Positions 1-6,290 are shown, counted from the first letter of the stretch. The stretch: 10,743 bases of DNA from Hyphomonadaceae bacterium (GCA_025458365.1 JALOSP010000030.1:1-10743); one strand, 5' to 3'. The notes: generated by a model not told the origin, from the sequence alone. Numbers and translations: made by a program.

Positions 1-1092
1 TTTTTGAAGGCTGACGGGATTTTCTCCGAGTTCACTGATGGCCAGATGCCCACCATGGTGGCTGGCGGCACCACGTCGCGCGAATTCTACGTGCCCGGTG
101 CGACGCCCGTTGGCGGAAACGGCGAAGGTGTGTTTTTCAACGGGCACGCCAAGCAGACACGTCTGATCATGACCGCCACGCCGACCATCGAGGGCCACAC
201 TGCCACGGCCTATGTGGAGATGGACTTCCAGTCGGCTTCGGGTTCCCAAGGCACCCAAAATGTCAGCAATGCTTACAATCTGGGCCTGCGTCGTGCCTAT
301 TTCACTTTCGACAAGTGGCTGTTCGGTCAGGACTGGACCACGTTTCAGAACACGGCCGTTCTGGCTGAAACGGCGGACTTCATCGGCACCACGGACGGCA
401 GCGTTTTCGCCCGCCAGCCAATGGTGCGCTACACCCGCCGCCTGTCGGATGCGGTGACGCTGGTTGCGGCTCTGGAAAATCCCGAGACCATCACGGCAGG
501 CGTTGGAACCGCGCCCAACGGTGCGCAAGATGACGACATCATTCCAGACGCCATCGGCCGTATCAACATCACCCGCCCGTTCGGCCAGTTCGCGGTGGCC
601 GGGATCGTGCGCCAGCTCCGGGTCGACAACCCGACCTTCAATGAAACGGCGACGGGTTGGGGCGTTTCGGTGTCCGGCAAGATCCCGTTCGGGGCCAACA
701 ATGCCAACGATCTGCGCCTGTCATTGACTGCAGGTGAAGGGATCGGGCGCTACATCGGTCTCGGTACAGGGGCCGATGCCTATGCTCTCACCACCGGAGG
801 CGGAGAGCTGGACCCGATCGGGATCACGGCAGGCACCGCGGCCGTCCGCATCGTGCTGTCACCAAGGGTCCGCACCAATCTGGGCTATGGCTTCCAGTCG
901 CTGGACCTTGACCCGGCACGCTCGCCCGGATCGGCTACAGAATCCACCTGGAGCGTTTTTGGCAACGTGTTCTTCTCGCCAGTTCCCGGCACCGACCTTG
1001 GCGTCGAACTGCGACATGGCGAGCGGGAAACGCTTGCAGGTCTTTCAGGCGGCCTGAACCGGCTCCACTTCGTCGCAAAGCGGACCTTCTGA
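1..1092 (+). CDS. DcaP-like outer-membrane porin, 5' end cut by the window edge
   Basis: This is the C-terminal part of a DcaP-like outer-membrane beta-barrel protein. Reading frame 1 is open from the first base, so the TTG at base 4 is not the true start; the signal peptide and an N-terminal segment are missing. Family-like blocks visible are LRRAYFTFDKWLFGQDWTTF, then AETADFIGTTDG and FARQPMVRYTRR, the usual order of the second-to-fourth barrel strands in DcaP proteins. Alternating polar/hydrophobic strands follow, and the protein ends in ...FVAKRTF with a terminal Phe, the usual signal for outer-membrane insertion. DcaP of Acinetobacter is a channel for dicarboxylates and related anions. 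Here the gene lies 147 bases before an MHS-family transporter on the same strand, so the two may form one uptake route. The family assignment is firm; the substrate is inference. Confidence 0.85.
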   Translation, partial: FLKADGIFSEFTDGQMPTMVAGGTTSREFYVPGATPVGGNGEGVFFNGHAKQTRLIMTATPTIEGHTATAYVEMDFQSASGSQGTQNVSNAYNLGLRRAYFTFDKWLFGQDWTTFQNTAVLAETADFIGTTDGSVFARQPMVRYTRRLSDAVTLVAALENPETITAGVGTAPNGAQDDDIIPDAIGRINITRPFGQFAVAGIVRQLRVDNPTFNETATGWGVSVSGKIPFGANNANDLRLSLTAGEGIGRYIGLGTGADAYALTTGGGELDPIGITAGTAAVRIVLSPRVRTNLGYGFQSLDLDPARSPGSATESTWSVFGNVFFSPVPGTDLGVELRHGERETLAGLSGGLNRLHFVAKRTF

Positions 1093-1239
1093 GGGGGCAA
1101 CCAGCAGGATGCGACATTGCGCCACGCGCGCAGGTGGTGGGTGCGACACTTGGCACACTGCGCGCGGGCATCTGTTTCAGGAATGATCAATCCACCTGTG
1201 TAGCCCGGCAACGATCCCGGGCAAGGGGAGGACTAGATC
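1093..1239 (+). promoter_or_regulatory. Porin-transporter spacer with repeats, possible control site
   Basis: This 147-base spacer lacks an obvious terminator (no hairpin followed by a T run). It holds a 7-base direct repeat TGCGACA (1110-1116 and 1142-1148, 32 bases apart) and an 8-base inverted repeat CGCGCGCA/TGCGCGCG (1125-1132 and 1159-1166). TGGCAC at 1151-1156 followed by GC eight bases later resembles a sigma-54 -24/-12 element, but the usual TT before the -12 GC is absent. Purpurine-rich GGGGAGGA at 1225-1232, seven bases from the ATG, is a strong ribosome binding site for the transporter. Whether the spacer carries its own promoter is not decided by the sequence. Confidence 0.3.
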
Positions 1240-2904
1240 ATGACACAAGCAGTGGCAGCGGCCCAAGAGGGTCGCGGTGCCAACAAGGTCATGGTGATCG
1301 GCGCTTCGTCGCTGGGAACCGTGTTCGAGTGGTACGATTTCTACATTTTCGGCACGCTTGCCGGGATCATGGGCAAGAAGTTCTTTGAAGCTCCCGGCAT
1401 CAATGAAACCACTGCCTTCATTTTCGCACTTCTGGCCTTTGCAGCGGGCTTCGTGGTCCGCCCGTTTGGTGCGATCGTGTTTGGCCGCCTTGGTGACATG
1501 GTCGGCCGGAAGTACACATTCCTCCTGACCATGGTGCTGATGGGGCTGGCGACGTTCCTTGTGGGCGTCCTGCCTGACTACGCGGCCATTGGCCTTGCGG
1601 CCCCGATCATCCTGATCGGCCTGCGGCTGATCCAGGGCCTGGCCATGGGCGGCGAATATGGTGGCGCCGCCACCTATGTTGCCGAGCATGCTCCCGATGG
1701 GAAGCGCGGCTTCTACACATCCTGGATCCAGACCACAGCAACCATGGGCCTGTTCATCGCGCTGGCCGTGATCGGGATCACGCGGGTCCTGACAGGAGAA
1801 GAGGCTTTCATGGACTGGGGCTGGCGCGTGCCGTTCCTGTTCTCATCCATCCTGCTTGGCGTGTCCTTGTGGATCCGCATGCAACTGGAAGAAAGCCCGG
1901 TGTTCCAGCAGATGAAGTCGGAAGGCAAAGTGTCGAAGGCTCCGCTAACGGATGCGTTCGGCAACTGGAAGAACCTGAAGTTCGTTCTTCTGGCTCTCTT
2001 TGGCATCGTCGCCGGTCAGGGTGTGGTCTGGTATACTGGACAGTTTTACGTCCTGTTCTTCCTCGAGAAGATGATGAAGGTTGACGGGCTGACCACCTAC
2101 ACGCTGGTGGCGATCTCGCTGGCCCTGGCAACACCGGGTTTCGTGTTCTTTGGCTGGCTGTCGGACAAGATCGGGCGCAAGCCAATCATCATGACCGGTC
2201 TCGTCCTGGCGATCCTGACCTACTTCCCGCTGTTCAATGCCTTGACCAAGGCTGTGAACCCGGCATTGGCCCAGGCCCAGATATCGGCTCCTGTCACTGT
2301 TGTCGCCGATCAAGCAGCATGCGCAGCCCAGTTCGACCCTGTCGGCAAGGCCAAGTTCCTGCAGAGCTGCGACATTGCCAAGAGCTACCTGGCCAAGGCC
2401 GGCATCTCCTACAGCAATGCCGAAGCCCAGGCCGGTGAGGTTGCCCAGATCAAGATCGGCGAAACCGTGATCGCTTCCTATGAAGGCGCTGGCCTGAGTG
2501 GTGATGCGGCCAAGGCGGCAAGCGACGACTTCAAGGCCCGGGTCGGTAATGCCCTGAAGGCAGCGGGTTATCCCGACAAGGCCGACAAGGCAGCCGTCAA
2601 CATGCCGCTGGCGATCGCCATCATGACCCTGCTGGTGATCTATGTGACGATGGTTTACGGCCCGATCGCAGCCATGCTGGTGGAAATGTTCCCCACCAAC
2701 ATCCGCTACACCTCGATGTCGCTGCCCTATCACCTTGGCAATGGCTGGTTCGGTGGGCTCTTGCCATCCATCACCTTCGCCATCGTGGCCAATTCCGGCA
2801 ACATCTACGCCGGTCTTTGGTACCCGATCGGCATTGCAGCGATGACATTCGTGATCGGCATGCTGTTCGTGAAGGAAACCCGGAACAACGACATCAACGC
2901 CTGA
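1240..2904 (+). CDS. MHS-family MFS transporter with large periplasmic insertion
   Basis: An inner-membrane secondary transporter of the metabolite:H+ symporter branch of the major facilitator superfamily (relatives carry proline/betaine, shikimate, alpha-ketoglutarate, citrate and dicarboxylates). It has 12 predicted membrane segments. Motif A reads GRLGDMVGRK (residues 82-91), its C-half counterpart is SDKIGRKP (308-315), and the MHS-type block RLIQGLAMGGEYGGAA spans 129-144. At 554 residues it is about 100 longer than typical members (about 430-450). The extra length is a hydrophilic Ala/Lys-rich stretch at about 338-453, between segments 9 and 10, hence on the periplasmic side by the usual topology; it contains Cys361 and Cys377, which could form a disulphide. 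The ATG start follows GGGGAGGA at seven bases. A strong terminator follows. The porin upstream suggests a shared substrate, probably an organic acid, but this is inference. Confidence 0.92.
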   Translation: MTQAVAAAQEGRGANKVMVIGASSLGTVFEWYDFYIFGTLAGIMGKKFFEAPGINETTAFIFALLAFAAGFVVRPFGAIVFGRLGDMVGRKYTFLLTMVLMGLATFLVGVLPDYAAIGLAAPIILIGLRLIQGLAMGGEYGGAATYVAEHAPDGKRGFYTSWIQTTATMGLFIALAVIGITRVLTGEEAFMDWGWRVPFLFSSILLGVSLWIRMQLEESPVFQQMKSEGKVSKAPLTDAFGNWKNLKFVLLALFGIVAGQGVVWYTGQFYVLFFLEKMMKVDGLTTYTLVAISLALATPGFVFFGWLSDKIGRKPIIMTGLVLAILTYFPLFNALTKAVNPALAQAQISAPVTVVADQAACAAQFDPVGKAKFLQSCDIAKSYLAKAGISYSNAEAQAGEVAQIKIGETVIASYEGAGLSGDAAKAASDDFKARVGNALKAAGYPDKADKAAVNMPLAIAIMTLLVIYVTMVYGPIAAMLVEMFPTNIRYTSMSLPYHLGNGWFGGLLPSITFAIVANSGNIYAGLWYPIGIAAMTFVIGMLFVKETRNNDINA

Positions 2905-2927
2905 CAAGGCGTGGACCGGCAGACAAC

Positions 2928-2958
2928 AGAAAGGCGGCTCGCAGGGGCCGCCTTTCTT
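2928..2958 (+). terminator. Rho-independent terminator, probably bidirectional
   Basis: An 11-base perfect stem (AGAAAGGCGGC at 2928-2938 with GCCGCCTTTCT at 2947-2957) closes an 8-base loop. The right arm and what follows are T-rich (CCTTTCTT). On the opposite strand the hairpin is followed by CTGTTGT, so it could also end the convergent minus-strand genes, whose last stop codon lies 30 bases away at 2988. Confidence 0.9.
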
Positions 2959-2987
2959 GCATCGGGCGGACATCACCGACCCGCTGT

Positions 2988-3242
2988 TTATCGGGCCGAA
3001 GCGGCCCGCAGCGCATAGACCCGCAAGGCGCTGGCCAGCGGCCTGTCGCCCCTGCCGCTATCAACCTGTGCAACAATCGCAGTGAGGGCCTGACCGCGCC
3101 GTTCGGCCATGGTTTCGAGAACCGACCAGAACTCCGGTTCAAGCGCGACGCTCGTCCGGTGGCCCTCAAGCGTCATCGAGCGCTTCACCAGGCCTGTGAC
3201 AGCGCGCTCTCCCGACTGGGACAGTCCACCAGAGTCAGGCAT
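2988..3242 (-). CDS. Small ribbon-helix-helix domain protein
   Basis: An 84-residue protein whose residues 20-79 match the ribbon-helix-helix domain family seen in many alphaproteobacteria (Pfam RHH_4 type). The block runs KRSMTLEGHRTSVALEPEFW, then a helix with ERRG, a second helix ending in AQVDS, and a conserved SALRVYALR tail. Such proteins are predicted to dimerise and bind DNA through the N-terminal strand; most have no known target. The start is ATG at 3242, overlapping the upstream gene's stop by one base (TGATG), which suggests translational coupling. A shorter start at the GTG just before KRSM is possible but has no better ribosome binding site. It is the last gene of the minus-strand group and faces the shared terminator. 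Confidence 0.8.
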   Translation of the reverse strand: MPDSGGLSQSGERAVTGLVKRSMTLEGHRTSVALEPEFWSVLETMAERRGQALTAIVAQVDSGRGDRPLASALRVYALRAASAR

Positions 3243-3733
3243 CAGCCGCCGGTCCTTGCCGCACAGTCGAAAGCCCGCCGCGACAGACCGCCTGGATCGC
3301 GAGCCGCATCTTCAGCCTGCCGGTTCATTTCGGTCTGGACCGCTGCCGACACCTGGTCTCCATTCACGCCAGCTTCGGAAGCTGTTGCAAAGGCACGCTG
3401 CAGCCATTGGTCCACTGCTGGCCGGACACCGGGCTGACGCGCCCAATCAGGCGCAGCCAGGTTCGCCAGTTGCAAGGCAGCAGAACATTGCACAGCCTGC
3501 TGAAAGGCTGGTGCTTCCTGTGCTGCCGCGCCCTGTGTGGCTGAGGGCGCCACAGACCGCTCGGGACGGGCCGGCGCCTGCGGGGCAGGAAGGCCCCAGG
3601 ATGGCGGGGCTGGCTGGACACCCCAGTTCTGGGCGAAGGCTGGAACAGGCGCTGCAAGTGACATGTTGCCCGCCATCAACATGATCACCGCCAACAGACG
3701 TGTCACGGAGTTTCCCTTACCTTGCCTCACCAT
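3242..3733 (-). CDS. Exported protein of unknown function
   Basis: I do not recognise this 163-residue protein. The frame is open to 3835, but ATG at 3733 is preferred: AAGGGGG lies six bases before it, and it gives a proper signal peptide (charged MVRQGKGNSVTR, hydrophobic LLAVIMLMAG, and cleavage likely after APVPAFA at residue 34). The mature part starts with a Pro/Ala-rich linker (about 36-75). A helical domain (about 76-163) with two cysteines (Cys83, Cys157) follows, which could pair in the periplasm. No membrane anchor or lipobox is seen. It is co-directional with the NUDIX gene (118-base gap) and overlaps the RHH gene by one base. Confidence concerns the gene being real and exported; no function is proposed. 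Confidence 0.75.
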   Translation of the reverse strand: MVRQGKGNSVTRLLAVIMLMAGNMSLAAPVPAFAQNWGVQPAPPSWGLPAPQAPARPERSVAPSATQGAAAQEAPAFQQAVQCSAALQLANLAAPDWARQPGVRPAVDQWLQRAFATASEAGVNGDQVSAAVQTEMNRQAEDAARDPGGLSRRAFDCAARTGG

Positions 3734-3851
3734 TGATCCCCCTTTCCGGATTTCCCCCGCCATGCGCGCTTTTTGCCGCCGGCGGGCGTGGTTTTCCAGC
3801 GATTTCGTGTCCTGCGCGAGAACCGGATACCGCATGCCCTGTTCAGGAGGC

Positions 3852-4394
3852 TCAGGCTGGTCGCAGGATCGGATTGGCCGGGGGGTTCGAGAAAGGCGCG
3901 AAGTCTACGCGGCCCCTGCTGGCATGCCAGTCCCGCAATGCCCAGACACCGGTTGGAAACGCCATTTCGGCCCACGGGATCTCGTCCCAGGCAAACAGCG
4001 CCACCTCCAGGCTCTCCGGGCCGGGCGCGAAGCCGCCTTTCAGCCGGGCGCGATACATGATGTGGACCTGGCTGATCCGTGGCACTTCGTAGATACCCAG
4101 CAAGGCATCGATCACGACGTTTGCGCAGGCCTCTTCGCGCACCTCGCGGGCTGCACCGTCCCGCGTTGTTTCACCCTCTTCCATGAAACCGGCCGGAACA
4201 GTCCAGAACCCGCGTCGAGGCTCAATCGCGCGCCTGCATAGCAAGACCCGGTCATCATCGGTACTGACCACGACCCCGGCCACAATCTTTGGATTGACGT
4301 AATTGATAAAGCCGCAGGTTCCGCACACTGCGCGCGGCTTGTCGTCACCCTGCGGGATCAGGGTCCGGAATGTGTCTGGCATTGCTTGCGTCAT
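3852..4394 (-). CDS. NUDIX hydrolase with N-terminal zinc ribbon
   Basis: A 180-residue NUDIX-family pyrophosphohydrolase, expected to cleave a nucleoside diphosphate linked to another group (nucleotide sugar, ADP-ribose or dinucleotide type) using Mg2+ or Mn2+. Residues 24-36 (CGTCGFINYVNPK) form the short CxxCG zinc-ribbon lead-in typical of the NUDIX group with a Nudix_N_2-like N-terminus. The Nudix box starts at Gly69 (GFMEEGE) and continues to REVREEAC (83-90), with metal-binding Glu84, Glu87 and Glu88 present. The box Gly near its end is Cys90; in this subfamily that position is often not Gly. The ATG at 4394 has no clear ribosome binding site; ATG at 4382 (MPDTF...) is an alternative. 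It lies 46 bases after the orphan secretin-domain gene. The substrate cannot be read from the sequence. Confidence 0.9.
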   Translation of the reverse strand: MTQAMPDTFRTLIPQGDDKPRAVCGTCGFINYVNPKIVAGVVVSTDDDRVLLCRRAIEPRRGFWTVPAGFMEEGETTRDGAAREVREEACANVVIDALLGIYEVPRISQVHIMYRARLKGGFAPGPESLEVALFAWDEIPWAEMAFPTGVWALRDWHASRGRVDFAPFSNPPANPILRPA

Positions 4395-4410
4395 GCAAGG
4401 CGACTTGCAT
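4393..4410. repeat. Perfect 7-base hairpin at the NUDIX start
   Basis: ATGCAAG-GCGA-CTTGCAT is a perfect inverted repeat with a four-base loop. It covers the first two bases of the possible NUDIX ATG start (minus strand) and lies 30 bases after the stop of the gene upstream. No T run follows on either strand, so it is a poor terminator. It could be an operator, an RNA hairpin affecting NUDIX initiation, or chance. Confidence 0.4.
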
Positions 4411-4440
4411 CAGACAGGCCCGATGGCAAGGGGGTGGAAC

Positions 4441-4884
4441 TCAGTTCCCGCTGCCGCCGCGCGCAACGCTCCCGATAGCGCCCAGGTTCGTGGCCACTTC
4501 GGCGTTGTGCGGGGAGGGAGCGAACTGCGACGAAACGCTGGCGCAGCGGTCCGAGCATTGAATGACCGTCGTGTTGCTGGGGCCGCGCTGGACCACCACC
4601 AGACCATTGTGCTCATTGGCGCGAACTTCAACGACCCCGCTGAAAACCGTCCGCCCGCGTGCATCCACGGCCACAACATTTGTGGTCCCCACCGATTTGC
4701 CCAGCACGAACAGCGTGTTCGCATCATGCACAATCACGTCAGCGATCCCGGCATTGCCAACCGCAACCCCGGTGATCGGGGCTTGCATCCGCAAGGGTTG
4801 TGCCTCGTCCACATTCAATTGCATGGTTTGAGCCAGTGCAGGCGTGGACAGCAATGAGAGGGCAGCGATCAGGATCACGCGCAT
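4441..4884 (-). CDS. Exported stand-alone pilus/flagella assembly N-terminal domain protein
   Basis: A 147-residue periplasmic protein consisting of one domain of the type found at the N-terminus of CpaC/RcpA secretins (Pfam T2SS-T3SS_pil_N). A signal peptide MRVILIAALSLLSTPALA precedes cleavage before QTMQ. The domain (about 20-95) aligns by eye with residues 45-113 of CpaC in this window: VGNAGIADVIV against IANPEVADAVM, and GTTNVVAVDARGR against GETNVYFLDEQGR. There is no secretin barrel; the C-terminal tail carries a CSDRC pair and a Gly/Ser-rich end. The ATG has GGAG nine bases upstream. It is transcribed away from the pilin across a 372-base control region. Similar solitary proteins occur in alphaproteobacterial Tad loci; a role at the secretin's periplasmic vestibule is inference. 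Confidence 0.85.
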   Translation of the reverse strand: MRVILIAALSLLSTPALAQTMQLNVDEAQPLRMQAPITGVAVGNAGIADVIVHDANTLFVLGKSVGTTNVVAVDARGRTVFSGVVEVRANEHNGLVVVQRGPSNTTVIQCSDRCASVSSQFAPSPHNAEVATNLGAIGSVARGGSGN

Positions 4885-4925
4885 GGGATAAGTCTCCAGA
4901 GTCGCAGAAGTATCGTCAATACAGG

Positions 4926-4941
4926 TGAAACGTCTGTTAAC
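4926..4941 (-). promoter_or_regulatory. CtrA-like box upstream of the orphan pilus-domain gene
   Basis: On the minus strand this reads GTTAACAGACGTTTCA, that is TTAA-N7-TTCA, seven of eight matches to the CtrA consensus TTAA-N7-TTAA. It ends 41 bases before the ATG at 4884, a reasonable promoter distance. The same pattern TTAAC-N6-TTCA recurs before cpaB. The sequence match is direct; binding by CtrA is inference. Confidence 0.4.
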
Positions 4942-5109
4942 GCGCGCCGGTCAACCCATCAGGCCGTGACCCGCCCAATTTCAACGCCACCCAGCCGCCT
5001 TGCGCTTTTCAGTCGCGCCAACTGCACAACAGTGAATCGACATGCATTGACCTGAAGCTGTCCTTCCACGACAGTATTCAGAATCGAGGATTCGGCGATC
5101 CAGTCACGA

Positions 5110-5137
5110 TTGAAATGTCGCCCATAAATTTTACTAT
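5110..5137 (+). promoter_or_regulatory. Candidate sigma-70-type promoter for the pilin
   Basis: TTGAAA (5110-5115) and TACTAT (5132-5137) are separated by 16 bases, with five of six and four of six consensus matches. The element lies 119 bases before the pilin ATG in the most AT-rich part of the gap. It is a weak match, and the repeats TTTAC at 5130 and 5141 overlap its -10 part, so a response-regulator-dependent promoter is equally possible. Confidence 0.3.
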
Positions 5138-5256
5138 TCATTTACCAGAAATGTTCACGCAGCCTTAGGATATGGTCTTTAGTGTGATGCGTGACCGGGA
5201 TGGAATCGAAACGAAGTCCCACCAACGGTCATGTGCATGCAACCGGGAGACCGAAA

Positions 5257-5442
5257 ATGAAGAAGTTCCTGAACCGCGTCCGCAAGGACGAATCCGGCGC
5301 CACCGCCATCGAGTATGGCCTGATCGCCGCCCTGATCGCCGTCGTGCTGATCACCGCCCTGACCAGCCTGGGCACCAGCATGGACACCCAGTTCCAAACG
5401 ATCGCTGACAAGATCGACGGCGCGGCGCCGGGCGCCCGCTAA
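5257..5442 (+). CDS. flp: Flp/Fap-type type IVb pilin
   Basis: The 61-residue structural subunit of the Flp (Tad) pilus. After a short basic leader (MKKFLNRVRKDESG) comes the processing site G14|ATAIEY, with Glu at +5 and Tyr at +6, the hallmark of Flp prepilins. A continuous hydrophobic helix follows (LIAALIAVVLITALTSLG), then a short polar tail. Cleavage by CpaA would release a mature pilin of about 47 residues that polymerises in the inner membrane. The frame is open to 5191, but ATG at 5257 is chosen because GGGAGA lies six bases upstream and because it gives the family's usual length. The gene stands alone between a control region and a strong terminator, which fits much higher expression than the assembly genes. 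Confidence 0.96.
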   Translation: MKKFLNRVRKDESGATAIEYGLIAALIAVVLITALTSLGTSMDTQFQTIADKIDGAAPGAR

Positions 5443-5469
5443 GTCTATCCGCGCAAGCGGAGACACAGG

Positions 5470-5499
5470 CCGCCGGACCTTCGGGTCCGGCGGTTTTTT
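5470..5499 (+). terminator. Strong rho-independent terminator after the pilin
   Basis: A perfect 10-base GC-rich stem (CCGCCGGACC at 5470-5479, GGTCCGGCGG at 5484-5493) has a TTCG loop closed by C-G, the extra-stable UUCG tetraloop, followed directly by six T. It separates pilin transcription from cpaA. Confidence 0.96.
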
Positions 5500-5584
5500 G
5501 TGTTTGTGGCCACCCGGCAGGATCGATGGTGGACAGCGAACGCTGGTTTACCTGGCCTTAGTGCCCGCGCGGTAGGTTGCCCGG

Positions 5585-6106
5585 ATGATCGAACACGTTT
5601 TTCCCTTCGCGCAGGGTGTGGCCTTGCTGGTGTTTTGCGGGCTGTTGCTGGCTGCAGCGGTCGGCGACGTCCGGACTTTCCGGATCCCCAATGCTTTGAA
5701 CCTTGCCATAGCAGCCTCGTTTTTCGTGTTGGCGGTCCCGCTTGGACTCGGTCTGGATCAGATCATGCTGCATGGCGCGTGGTTCATCGGCATTTCTGTG
5801 GTGTGTCTGGTTGGCTTCTATTTCGGCCTCTTTGGTGGCGGCGACGCCAAGATGATCGGCGCTGTCAGCGCATGGATGGGCCCCGCCGGTCTGGCGCCGT
5901 TTCTGGTCATGATGGCGATTTGCGGTGGGCTGCTGGCGCTCGTGCTGATGGGGTCACGACGGATTGCCCGCAAGGCAGGTCTGCCTGCCGGTCCGCGCTG
6001 GTTGCGTCAGATCCTGCGTCGCAAGGCAGGTGTGCCTTATGGCGTGGCGATCAGTGCCGGCGCCTTGCTCGCCTTGCCATCCCTACCTTGGGTCACGATC
6101 TTCTGA
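5585..6106 (+). CDS. cpaA: CpaA/TadV-type prepilin peptidase
   Basis: A 173-residue inner-membrane aspartyl protease of the peptidase A24 family that removes the leader of the Flp prepilin, and possibly of pseudopilins encoded elsewhere. The catalytic aspartates are visible: Asp28 in GDVRTFRIPN and Asp87 in GGGDAKM (the GxGD motif). Several membrane helices alternate with short loops, and the conserved VPYGVAIS block lies near the C-terminus. It is short, as expected for CpaA/TadV, and lacks the N-terminal methyltransferase domain of PilD. The ATG has only a weak site (GGTAGG, eight bases away). An 18-base near-identical repeat within the gene (5969-5986, 6020-6037) duplicates the residues RKAGxP in a basic cytoplasmic loop. 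A pilin terminator lies before it and 184 bases separate it from cpaB. Confidence 0.94.
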   Translation: MIEHVFPFAQGVALLVFCGLLLAAAVGDVRTFRIPNALNLAIAASFFVLAVPLGLGLDQIMLHGAWFIGISVVCLVGFYFGLFGGGDAKMIGAVSAWMGPAGLAPFLVMMAICGGLLALVLMGSRRIARKAGLPAGPRWLRQILRRKAGVPYGVAISAGALLALPSLPWVTIF

Positions 6107-6198
6107 GCAAGCCTGGCCGCAAGCACGTGTCTGGCGGGCCCTGGTGTGTTGCCGCAAGGCCACAAAAGGAGTTGTCCAAGACTGCTTTTTGCCTCGCG

Positions 6199-6215
6199 TT
6201 AACCTCTCCTTCAAC
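6199..6215 (+). promoter_or_regulatory. CtrA-like box upstream of cpaB
   Basis: TTAACCTCTCCTTCAAC contains TTAA-N7-TTCA, seven of eight matches to the CtrA consensus, in the 184-base gap before cpaB. It lies 77 bases before the GTG start. It has the same form as the box at 4926-4941. In Caulobacter, CtrA activates pilin transcription, so a role for an orthologue here is plausible but untested. Confidence 0.4.
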
Positions 6216-6290
6216 TCTCCTTGTGACGGTGTGATCGAGTGATTCCGCCATGTCGAGCGCCGGGATCGGCGCCAGAAGGGGGCAAAGTCT

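Larger units (their letters stand above)
4885..5256. promoter_or_regulatory. Divergent control region between orphan pilus-domain gene and pilin
   Basis: This 372-base gap is visibly more AT-rich than its neighbours, mainly at 5100-5210. It holds five GANTC sites (starting at 4899, 5034, 5081, 5089 and 5203), a CtrA-like box at 4926-4941, a candidate pilin promoter at 5110-5137, and the direct repeat TTTAC-N6-TTTAC (5130-5134 and 5141-5145). The only open frame of note is a 60-codon minus-strand one (4959-5141), judged non-coding because it lacks a ribosome binding site and its third-position GC is far below the neighbours. GGGAGA at 5245-5250 is the pilin ribosome binding site. Confidence 0.6.

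Noticed and set aside
1945..2976. A 343-codon minus-strand open frame opposite the transporter
   Set aside because: It is antisense to a well-supported MFS gene, has His/Gly/Asp-rich composition, and crosses the terminator hairpin.
4117..4191. The altered Nudix box (Gly to Cys near its end) as a sign of inactivity
   Set aside because: The metal-binding glutamates are intact and this zinc-ribbon subfamily commonly lacks Gly at that position.
4959..5141. A 60-codon minus-strand open frame in the divergent control region
   Set aside because: No ribosome binding site, roughly half of its third positions are A or T unlike neighbouring genes, no recognisable domain, and it overlaps candidate promoter elements.
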